This document shows positions 1 to 5,181 of a stretch of DNA of 5,712 nt, in pieces. A model generated the notes under the pieces. That model had not been told where the DNA came from and made no database searches. It saw only the letters and a list, made by a program, of their open reading frames with translations. The stretch's first letter is position 1, and the number at the start of each line of letters is the position of its first letter. Both the position numbers and the translations under genes were made by a program. The stretch comes from Bacteroidetes bacterium UBA6491 (GTDB lineage Bacteria > Bacteroidota > Bacteroidia > NS11-12g > UBA9320), in NCBI GenBank assembly GCA_002436505.1, contig DJML01000052.1, positions 1-5,712 of the forward strand, in the 5' to 3' direction.

Positions 1-570
1 CATTTCAATCTGGAATGCATATCCTTTGAAACGGATTTTATTCAGATCAATGGTCGACAAAACACGGTTCTTGTAGCAGACAAAGCCCGCAGTGGTATCC
101 ATAATGTGCAGCCTGGTGATCAGACGCACATACATTGACGCAAAATAGCTCAACAGAACCCTTCCCATCGGCCAGTTAACGACATTGACCAGATGATTGA
201 CGTATCTTGAACCGACGGCCATGTCATATCCGTCCTCTGAACATGCTTTGTAAAGGCGGATAAGATCCTCAGGGTTGTGCGAGAAATCGCAATCCATTTC
301 AAAGATGTAGTCATACTTTCTCTCCACCGCCCATTTAAAACCAGCTATATATGCTGCCCCCAGGCCGTCCTTTACTGTCCTTTCCATCAGGAAGAGACGA
401 CCCTCGTACTCAGGTTGTATTCCTTTAACAATGCTTCCCGTACCGTCAGGTGAAGAGTCATCAACGATCAGCAGATCAAATTTCTCATCCAGCCCCATGA
501 CAGCATGGATCATGTCAGAGACGTTCTCCTTCTCGTTATACGTTGGAATGATGACTAATTTTCGATCCAC
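1..570 (-). CDS. Polyprenyl-phosphate mannose synthase-like glycosyltransferase, family 2 (partial, C-terminus beyond window)
   Basis: Translating the reverse strand gives 190 residues of a GT-A fold glycosyltransferase resembling dolichyl/polyprenyl-phosphate mannose synthases, which move mannose from GDP-mannose to a membrane polyprenyl phosphate at the cytoplasmic face. Visible landmarks are the opening LVIIPTYNEKEN (5-16), VDDSSPDGT (36-44), the metal-binding EMDCDFSHNPE (91-101; the family usually has DAD, here DCD), VGSRYV (119-124), NWPMGR (132-137), DTTAGF (158-163) and FKGYAFQIEM (181-190). The family is typically about 240 residues, so roughly 50 are missing past the window edge. 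The start is GTG at 570: a TAA stop lies directly upstream in frame, so nothing longer is possible, and the first in-frame ATG falls inside the conserved domain. It lies 28 bases after the transaldolase gene on the same strand, so the two are probably cotranscribed. The donor and acceptor are inferred from family likeness only. Confidence 0.9.
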   Translation of the reverse strand, partial: MDRKLVIIPTYNEKENVSDMIHAVMGLDEKFDLLIVDDSSPDGTGSIVKGIQPEYEGRLFLMERTVKDGLGAAYIAGFKWAVERKYDYIFEMDCDFSHNPEDLIRLYKACSEDGYDMAVGSRYVNHLVNVVNWPMGRVLLSYFASMYVRLITRLHIMDTTAGFVCYKNRVLSTIDLNKIRFKGYAFQIEM

Positions 571-598
571 TTAGATCAAAGATAATGTTTGCTGTAAT

Positions 599-1255
599 CT
601 ATTGGTTTGCTTTTCGATGATCTGCAAGAAATTTCTCCAGTCCGATATCGGTAAGCGGGTGGTTCAAAAGACCAAGGATCGAGTTCAGCGGGCAAGTACA
701 GACGTCAGCACCGGCTTTGGCAGCGTTGACTATATGCAATGGGCCTCTGATGCTTGCAGCAAGGATCTCGGTCTCAAAACCCTGAATGGCGTAGATCTCT
801 GCTATTTCCTCAATCAGTGCAATGCCGTCCCAGTTGATATCGTCTACTCTGCCAATGAAAGGAGACAGATAGGTTGCACCGGCTTTAGCGGCAAGTATGG
901 CCTGGCCTGCAGAGAATACCAGGGTGCAATTGGTCCTGATGTTATTCTCAGAGAACCATTTGATGGCCTTAATGCCTTCTTTTATCATTGGAACCTTAAC
1001 CACTATGTTTGGTGCAATAGCGGCCAGCTCTTTTCCTTCGCTGATCATGCCTTCAAAATCGGTGGCTATAACTTCAGCGCTCACATCACCATCAGTGATC
1101 TCACAGATGGCCCTGTAGTGATTCATAATGTTCTCTTTTCCGGAGATCCCTTCTTTGGCCATCAATGAAGGGTTTGTGGTTACACCATCAAGAACACCCA
1201 GATCATTGGCTTCACGTATCTGATCAAGGTTTGCAGTATCAACAAAGAATTTCAT
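599..1255 (-). CDS. tal: Transaldolase / fructose-6-phosphate aldolase-like protein (TalC/MipB/FSA family)
   Basis: This is a complete 218-residue class I aldolase of the small transaldolase family (TIM barrel, cytoplasmic, usually about 215-220 residues). The Schiff-base lysine is K87 in VVKVPM (85-90); other family residues are D6, TTNP (26-29), T111, R136 and S168. These line up with E. coli FSA with a constant offset of two from residue 59 onward. At the two positions that separate the activities it carries Glu61 (Gln59 in FSA) and Phe133 (Tyr131 in FSA), which is the transaldolase pattern. I therefore favour transaldolase (sedoheptulose-7-phosphate + glyceraldehyde-3-phosphate to erythrose-4-phosphate + fructose-6-phosphate) in the non-oxidative pentose phosphate pathway, although such genes are often labelled fsa. 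The start is ATG, with the canonical MKFFVDTANL opening. The gene lies 46 bases past the SRP RNA poly-U run and 28 bases before the glycosyltransferase gene. I saw no convincing promoter of its own; TAAATTTT at 1274-1281 (reverse strand) is a one-mismatch -7 candidate without a -33 partner. Confidence 0.95.
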   Translation of the reverse strand: MKFFVDTANLDQIREANDLGVLDGVTTNPSLMAKEGISGKENIMNHYRAICEITDGDVSAEVIATDFEGMISEGKELAAIAPNIVVKVPMIKEGIKAIKWFSENNIRTNCTLVFSAGQAILAAKAGATYLSPFIGRVDDINWDGIALIEEIAEIYAIQGFETEILAASIRGPLHIVNAAKAGADVCTCPLNSILGLLNHPLTDIGLEKFLADHRKANQ

Positions 1256-1300
1256 TGGACTATAATAATTAAAATTTACAGAGGTGAGTTAATTTTTTAT

Positions 1301-1318
1301 AAAAAAAAATGGCCGGCA
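1301..1318 (-). terminator. Intrinsic terminator of the SRP RNA
   Basis: On the reverse strand the closing helix of the SRP RNA (3' arm TGCCGGCC, 1318-1311) is followed by one A and nine consecutive T (1309-1301). The RNA's own terminal stem thus doubles as a GC-rich terminator hairpin with a U-tract. It separates the RNA gene from the transaldolase gene 46 bases further on, although some readthrough is possible. Confidence 0.7.
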
Positions 1319-1393
1319 TCGCACCGCTACAACTTCCTACCCTTGCTGCATTCCTGCCCTGGGGGAGTTCAGAAGGAGCTGGTCGTGCCGACC
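1310..1393 (-). ncRNA. ffs: Signal recognition particle RNA, small bacterial (4.5S) type
   Basis: The reverse strand carries the hallmark domain IV of SRP RNA at 1361-1344, reading CAGG-GCA-GGAA-TGC-AGCA. This is a GGAA (GNRA) tetraloop on a three-pair stem, flanked by the conserved asymmetric CAGG / AGCA internal loop that binds the Ffh M domain, as in E. coli 4.5S RNA. The ends close with an eight-pair helix, GGTCGGCA (1393-1386) with TGCCGGCC (1318-1311), including one G-U pair; in between, CTTC/GAAG and other short helices make one long hairpin. At about 84 nt plus a U tail it is a short form without an Alu domain. It pairs with Ffh and FtsY to target nascent membrane and secreted proteins. 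The 5' end is placed about six bases after the -7 promoter element and at the end of the terminal helix; both ends may be off by a few bases. Confidence 0.93.
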
Positions 1394-1398
1394 GGGCG

Positions 1399-1429
1399 CA
1401 AAATTAATTTAACCATGTGGAACTACCAA
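1399..1429 (-). promoter_or_regulatory. Bacteroidota-type promoter of the SRP RNA
   Basis: On the reverse strand a -33 TTG (1429-1427) is followed, after 20 bases, by TAATTTTG (1406-1399), an exact match to the Bacteroidota -7 consensus TAnnTTTG with normal spacing. Transcription would begin around 1393, exactly where the closing helix of the SRP RNA starts. Promoter and RNA were recognised independently, so each supports the other. Confidence 0.75.
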
Positions 1430-1630
1430 GATAAGATGAGTTCGTTTTGATGAAAATGAAGAATATATTCACTTAGATAAAATAAGGGGATCACTGTTGA
1501 ACCGAAACTTAACGAAATCCCAGTATTGCTCAGGTAAAAATGCAGATGACGGCTTCTGAAAAAGCACTACTTTTCTAAAGTTGTCCTGTCCAGGTCGAAT
1601 TTATCTCTGCAAGTCGCTATTTTTGAGCGT
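1430..1630. other. Non-coding region between divergent SRP RNA and acyl-CoA carboxylase genes
   Basis: This stretch of about 200 bases separates two divergent transcription units. No reading frame in it looks like a gene; the ATG-started frames I read (for example those beginning near 1450 and 1540) stop within about a dozen codons. Besides the candidate promoter described separately, it holds a small inverted repeat CGCT-N7-AGCG at 1615-1629, ending one base before the carboxylase ATG. Its loop contains TATTTTTG (1618-1625), a second -7-like match with no -33 partner. If that were used, transcription would start almost at the ATG. I see no riboswitch fold or operator I can name. Confidence 0.5.
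1581..1609 (+). promoter_or_regulatory. Candidate promoter for the acyl-CoA carboxylase gene
   Basis: TTG (1581-1583) is followed after 18 bases by TATCTCTG (1602-1609), which differs from the Bacteroidota -7 consensus TAnnTTTG at one position. Spacing is slightly short. Initiation near 1615 would leave a leader of about 16 bases before the ATG at 1631. This is a motif match only. Confidence 0.35.
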
Positions 1631-3265
1631 ATGACTGCAGAAAACCTGGAATTCAATAAAAGTGAAGATCATTTGCGCCTTTTGGTGGGTAAAACGAAAC
1701 GCATGATGGACGAGATAATGCTTGGTGGCGGGGAGAAATCAGCGGCCAAACAAAAGGCGAATGGCAAAATGCTTGCCCGTGAGCGAATAAGTTATCTGAA
1801 GGACAAGGATGCAGATTTTCTTGAAATCGGTGGATTTGCCGGACATGGCATGTACGAAGAATACGGGGGATGTCCTGCAGGTGGAGTAGTAGGCGGGATC
1901 ACAAGGGTAGCAGGCCGCCAGTGCATCATCGTGGCCAACGATGCAACGGTAAAGGCCGGTGCGTGGTTTCCTATAACAGGCAAAAAAAATCTTCGCTTCC
2001 AGGAGGTTGCAATGGAGAACAGGCTTCCGATCATCTATCTCGTGGACAGTGCCGGGGTTTTTCTTCCGATGCAGGATGAGATCTTCCCTGACAAAGAACA
2101 TTTCGGACGAATTTTCAGGAACAATGCCATTATGAGTAGCATGGGCATTCCGCAAATCGCTGCAGTAATGGGCAGTTGTGTCGCCGGAGGTGCCTACCTG
2201 CCTATAATGAGTGATGAGGCATTGATCGTCGATAAGACCGGCTCAATTTTCCTTGCAGGATCGTATCTTGTGAAGGCGGCGATCGGTGAGGACATCGACA
2301 ACGAAACGTTGGGCGGATCTGTTACGCAAACAGAGATATCCGGGATCATAGATGACCGTTTTGAGAATGATCAGGAATGCCTTGACAGGATCAAATTTCT
2401 GATGGACAAGATCGGACACTTTGAGAAGGCAGGTTTTGACAGGGCAAAGCCGGCAGAACCAAAAGAAAAAGTAAGTGACATCTACGGCATTTTACCCATT
2501 GACAGGGCAAAGCCATATAAAACCGTTGACATCATCAGACGGATCGTAGATAATTCTGAATTTGAACAGTTCAAGGAACGCTTCGGAAAGACCATTATCT
2601 GCGGTTATGGAAGAATTAATGGATGGGCAGTGGGAATCGTAGCGAACAACCGTGAATTGGTAAAAAACGCAAAAGGAGAAATGCAGTTCGGCGGTGTTAT
2701 CTACTCAGATTCAGCAGATAAAGCAGCCCGATTCATTATGAATTGCAATCAAAAAAAGATACCTCTTGTCTTTATTCAGGATGTTACCGGTTTTATGGTC
2801 GGCAGCAGAAGTGAACAGGCAGGGATTATTAAGGACGGCGCAAAGATGGTCAATGCGATGAGCAACAGTACCGTACCAAAGTTCACGGTTATCATTGGGA
2901 ACAGCTACGGGGCAGGGAATTATGCCATGTGCGGTAAAGCCTATGACCCAAGATTGATCGTCGCCTGGCCGACGGCTAAGATCGCGGTCATGGGTGGTGA
3001 GCAGGCGGCGAAAACACTTTTACAAATAGAAAAATCAAGGCTTGTCAAAACGGGGAAAGAAATTACTCCTGAAGATGAGAAAAAACTGTTGGACAAGATC
3101 ATCAACAGGTATGAGGAACAAACCACACCTTATTACGCAGCATCTAGATTATGGGTTGATGCCATCATAGATCCTATGGATACACGCAAATGGCTGTCCG
3201 AAGGCATAGAAGCCGCCAATAATGCACCCATTGATCGGTTCAATGTTGGCGTGATCCAAACATAA
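1631..3265 (+). CDS. Acyl-CoA carboxylase carboxyltransferase (beta) subunit, methylcrotonyl-CoA carboxylase-like
   Basis: This complete 544-residue protein has two crotonase-fold halves and transfers the carboxyl group from carboxybiotin to an acyl-CoA in the cytoplasm. The N-half carries GGCPAGGVVGG (79-89), FPDKEHFGRIF (152-162) and the oxyanion loop GSCVAGGAY (181-189). The C-half carries DVTGFMVG (384-391), IIKDGAKMVNA (399-409) and SYGAGNYAMCGKAYDPR (425-441), ending AKIAVMGGEQAA (449-460) and YYAASRLWVDAIIDP (501-515). The FPD(K/R)xHFGRIF and GFMVG motifs and the length fit methylcrotonyl-CoA carboxylase beta (leucine breakdown) better than propionyl- or acetyl-CoA types, but the substrate is not settled by sequence. 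There is no biotin carboxylase or biotin carrier domain in the protein, and no partner gene on this strand in the window, so the biotin subunit must be encoded elsewhere. The start is ATG at 1631, giving a family-like N-terminus (NLEFNKSEDH). The linker holds a duplicated DRAKP peptide (270-274 and 291-295). Confidence 0.93.
   Translation: MTAENLEFNKSEDHLRLLVGKTKRMMDEIMLGGGEKSAAKQKANGKMLARERISYLKDKDADFLEIGGFAGHGMYEEYGGCPAGGVVGGITRVAGRQCIIVANDATVKAGAWFPITGKKNLRFQEVAMENRLPIIYLVDSAGVFLPMQDEIFPDKEHFGRIFRNNAIMSSMGIPQIAAVMGSCVAGGAYLPIMSDEALIVDKTGSIFLAGSYLVKAAIGEDIDNETLGGSVTQTEISGIIDDRFENDQECLDRIKFLMDKIGHFEKAGFDRAKPAEPKEKVSDIYGILPIDRAKPYKTVDIIRRIVDNSEFEQFKERFGKTIICGYGRINGWAVGIVANNRELVKNAKGEMQFGGVIYSDSADKAARFIMNCNQKKIPLVFIQDVTGFMVGSRSEQAGIIKDGAKMVNAMSNSTVPKFTVIIGNSYGAGNYAMCGKAYDPRLIVAWPTAKIAVMGGEQAAKTLLQIEKSRLVKTGKEITPEDEKKLLDKIINRYEEQTTPYYAASRLWVDAIIDPMDTRKWLSEGIEAANNAPIDRFNVGVIQT
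2436..2514 (+). repeat. In-frame 16-base direct repeat in the carboxyltransferase linker
   Basis: The 16-base sequence TTGACAGGGCAAAGCC occurs at 2436-2451 and again at 2499-2514. The copies are exactly 63 bases (21 codons) apart and in the same frame, so both encode DRAKP, in the variable linker between the two carboxyltransferase halves. An identical 16-mer twice in a window this size is not expected by chance, but the cause (local duplication or coincidence in a low-constraint linker) is unknown. Confidence 0.85.
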
Positions 3266-3288
3266 AAGAGGATCCATATGATTCTTTT
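3264..3288 (+). terminator. Weak hairpin, possible terminator after the acyl-CoA carboxylase gene
   Basis: AAAAGA (3264-3269, overlapping the TAA stop) pairs with TCTTTT (3283-3288), with an inner ATC/GAT pairing (3272-3274 with 3280-3282), a GG bulge and a five-base loop. The right arm ends in four T. The stem is AT-rich and the U-tract short, so this is at best a weak terminator. Confidence 0.3.
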
Positions 3289-3485
3289 ACATCAAAGGTG
3301 CTGTAATCAATGACCATTGAAATATGGCCTGTTTGCGTTACACCCAGGTCAACTGTCTGTACACAACTTTCTGATAATCTGTTTATAGTATTTATCGCCT
3401 GTCAATTTACTCTTTAATTGAGGCTTCTGTTGCTGAATTACTGACAGTACTGCTTTTATCTTTGGGCACACCAAACAGCCTACTT
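3289..3485. other. Non-coding region upstream of the T9SS cargo gene
   Basis: These 197 bases hold no gene I can support. A 35-codon ATG frame (3310-3417, forward strand) and two ATG-poor open frames on the reverse strand (about 3243-3401 and 3352-3483) overlap each other and match nothing I know. The right end contains the candidate promoter of the downstream gene and a short near-palindrome ACTG-A-CAGT (3440-3448) between its -33 and -7 elements, which could be an operator but is too short to claim. Confidence 0.4.
3430..3464 (+). promoter_or_regulatory. Candidate Bacteroidota promoter for the T9SS cargo gene
   Basis: TATCTTTG (3457-3464) matches the -7 consensus TAnnTTTG exactly. A TTG lies at 3430-3432, giving a 24-base spacer, longer than the usual 19-21. 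Initiation near 3470 would give a leader of about 16 bases to the ATG at 3486. The possible upstream TTG start at 3462 lies inside this element, which argues against that start. Confidence 0.5.
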
Positions 3486-4208
3486 ATGAAATTATTTGCA
3501 CCATTGTTATTGACGTTCCTCACCCCTGTTATTCTTCTTGGCTACCATGAAACAAAAAAATTGCGTGAGGGTACCGGTAAGCAAGAGAACCAAAATGTTC
3601 TTAGGATCAACCATTTCTCCGACAACGTCACTGGAATCTTAGATTCGACTGAAAACCAGCCGGATTCGGCTGACACGATCGTTCCGGTTGAACTGGTCTC
3701 CTTTTTTGCACAGGTAAGGGATCATCACATTATACTCTCCTGGCAGACCGCCAGTGAAAGCAACGCCATGGAGTTTGAGATCCTGCACTGCACGGATGGC
3801 ATCACCTGGAGATCCCTCGCATTATTGCAGGCAGCCGGCAACAGCCAGGCACTGCGTAGCTATTCCTTCACCCATGCAACCCCCGTCAACGGAGTTAACA
3901 TCTACCGACTTATTCAGCGTGATTATGATGGCACGGAAAACGTTGACAGAACAATAACAGTCAACAGGGACAACAGGCCCTCATATACGGTATTTCCAAA
4001 TCCTGTTATAGACAGGCTTTTACATATCAGCAGTGATATCAGAACATATATGACAATATACGACCTAACCGGTGAAATGTTAGGTACGATCCAATTGGAT
4101 GAAGGGACCAACATAGCCCCTTTGGGTGCCTTTCCTTCCGGCAATTACTTTATCCGGATCGGAGGGTATGACGGCGACGCCCGAATGATCACCCTACCTG
4201 AGAATTAA
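3486..4208 (+). CDS. Secreted protein of unknown function with a C-terminal type IX secretion sorting domain
   Basis: This 240-residue protein probably leaves the cell by the Bacteroidota-specific T9SS. The N-terminus (MKLFAPLLLTFLTPVILLGY, 1-20) is a lysine followed by a hydrophobic stretch, a Sec signal peptide or anchor with no lipobox cysteine and no clear AxA cleavage site. A polar, low-complexity spacer follows (about 21-64). Residues 66-161 form a beta-sandwich common in T9SS cargo, with VPVELVSFFAQ, ILSWQTASESNAMEFEI, DGITW, and YRLIQRDYDG. Residues 168-240 are the sorting domain: YTVFPNPV (167-174), IYDLTGEMLG (191-200) and FPSGNYFIRI (216-225). No catalytic domain is present, so its role is unknown; it may be a small surface or matrix protein. 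I chose ATG 3486 over an in-frame TTG at 3462, because the ATG begins the signal sequence directly and the TTG sits inside a -7 promoter element. The gene faces atpG across a shared terminator. Confidence 0.85.
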   Translation: MKLFAPLLLTFLTPVILLGYHETKKLREGTGKQENQNVLRINHFSDNVTGILDSTENQPDSADTIVPVELVSFFAQVRDHHIILSWQTASESNAMEFEILHCTDGITWRSLALLQAAGNSQALRSYSFTHATPVNGVNIYRLIQRDYDGTENVDRTITVNRDNRPSYTVFPNPVIDRLLHISSDIRTYMTIYDLTGEMLGTIQLDEGTNIAPLGAFPSGNYFIRIGGYDGDARMITLPEN

Positions 4209-4229
4209 TACCAGCTATCTACTTATGAA

Positions 4230-4259
4230 AAAGCCCGGAGATGCAGATCTTCGGGCTTT
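4230..4259. terminator. Bidirectional intrinsic terminator between the T9SS cargo gene and atpG
   Basis: A 13-pair stem (4230-4242 with 4247-4259, one G-U pair, loop GCAG) has the core AAAGCCCG / CGGGCTTT. Read rightward it is followed by TTTATATTATAT-like sequence; read leftward the stem runs into five T (complement of 4232-4228). It starts 21 bases after the cargo gene stop and 24 bases after the atpG stop on the opposite strand, so it can end both convergent transcripts, with the better U-tract for the atp side. Confidence 0.88.
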
Positions 4260-4283
4260 ATATTATATCTGAATGTATGGTTA

Positions 4284-5171
4284 TCAATCCAAAGCTGCGG
4301 CACCACCGACAATCTCCAGGATCTCTCCCGTGATAGCCGCCTGACGCGCCTGGTTGTATTTCAGTTGAAGTTTACCGATCAATTCATTCGCATTGTCTGT
4401 AGCTTTATCCATCGCAACCATTCTGGCGCCATGCTCAGATGCAAAAGAATCTAGACAGGCTTTATAGACCTGGGTTTTTACCGCTCTAGGAACAAGATCA
4501 TAAAGGATCTTCGCCTTTGAAGGTTCAAATATGTAATCCGCGTCAAACTGAGTAGTTTCATCTGAATCATTCTCGAATCTTTCAACAGCGACAGGAAAAA
4601 CCTTCTCGACCATGACTTTCTGCGTAGCAGCGTTCTTGAATTGATTGTAAATGATCCTCACTTCATCGTATTTGCCAGAAATGAAGTCGTTCGCAATATT
4701 CTCCGTGATCTTAAAGACACGGTCAGAATTAAGATCGCTAAAAACATCCATACTGCTTGTGTCGCAGTTTATATCTGACTTTTTAAAATAGTCATAGGCC
4801 TTTTTCCCAAAGAACTTAAGTGAGACCTCAGTTCCTCTCGGCTTATACATCTCATCGATGATCATCCGGGTAGTCTTGACCACATTTGAGTTAAGTGCAC
4901 CGCACAGTCCTCGGTCCGAAGTAACTACAATGACGAGTGCTTTCTTAACCTTTCTGCTATCGAAGTATGCCTTTAATTTCGGATCATCATCCACAGCACC
5001 GGCCAAATTTGCAAGGATAAGCTGCAGCTTTTCAGCATAGGGTCTCATCTTTACGATTGCCGTTTGCGCTTTTCTCAACTTGGTAGCAGACACCAGCTTC
5101 ATTGCCTTGGTGATCTGGCTTGTTGACTGTGTGCTCGCTATCCGGTTCCGTACTTCCTTTAAATTCGGCAT
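4284..5171 (-). CDS. atpG: F0F1 ATP synthase subunit gamma
   Basis: This complete 295-residue protein is the central rotor shaft of F1, turning inside the alpha3beta3 ring and coupling proton flow through F0 to ATP synthesis at the cytoplasmic face of the inner membrane. The N-terminal coiled-coil helix carries the signature MPNLKEVRNRIASTQSTSQI and ITKAMKLVSATKLRKAQ (20-36). The Rossmann-like middle contains TSDRGLCGALN (84-94) and IIYNQFKNAATQ (173-184). The C-terminal helix contains SEHGARMVAMDKATDNA (245-261) and ends YNQARQAAITGEILEIVGGA (272-291), the family signature. Length is normal. It starts with ATG 10 bases after the atpA stop, so the two are clearly cotranscribed. A strong terminator follows and the next gene is convergent, so atpD (beta) and atpC (epsilon) do not follow as they do in E. 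coli. Confidence 0.98.
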   Translation of the reverse strand: MPNLKEVRNRIASTQSTSQITKAMKLVSATKLRKAQTAIVKMRPYAEKLQLILANLAGAVDDDPKLKAYFDSRKVKKALVIVVTSDRGLCGALNSNVVKTTRMIIDEMYKPRGTEVSLKFFGKKAYDYFKKSDINCDTSSMDVFSDLNSDRVFKITENIANDFISGKYDEVRIIYNQFKNAATQKVMVEKVFPVAVERFENDSDETTQFDADYIFEPSKAKILYDLVPRAVKTQVYKACLDSFASEHGARMVAMDKATDNANELIGKLQLKYNQARQAAITGEILEIVGGAAALD

Positions 5172-5181
5172 TCTCTATGGT

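Noticed and set aside
602..1168. 188-codon open frame on the forward strand, opposite the transaldolase gene
   Set aside because: It lies wholly antisense to a clearly conserved gene, its translation is rich in Cys, Phe and Tyr and resembles no family, and it is explained by the codon pattern of the opposite strand.
1587..1596. Short palindrome CCTG-TC-CAGG in the divergent intergenic region, considered as an operator
   Set aside because: It has only four-base arms, no second copy nearby and no known regulator motif matching it.
1739..2155. 138-codon reverse-strand open frame inside the carboxyltransferase gene
   Set aside because: It is a shadow of a strongly conserved coding region, with no recognisable domain.
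3310..3417. 35-codon forward ORF starting ATG in the same gap
   Set aside because: It has no promoter, no ribosome binding site and no recognisable sequence features; its length is within chance expectation.
3243..3483. Two overlapping reverse-strand open frames (53 and 44 codons) in the gap before the T9SS gene, which could be read as a decayed gene
   Set aside because: Neither has an upstream ATG, they lie in different frames, one runs into the 3' end of the carboxylase gene, and open stretches of this length are expected by chance in six frames.
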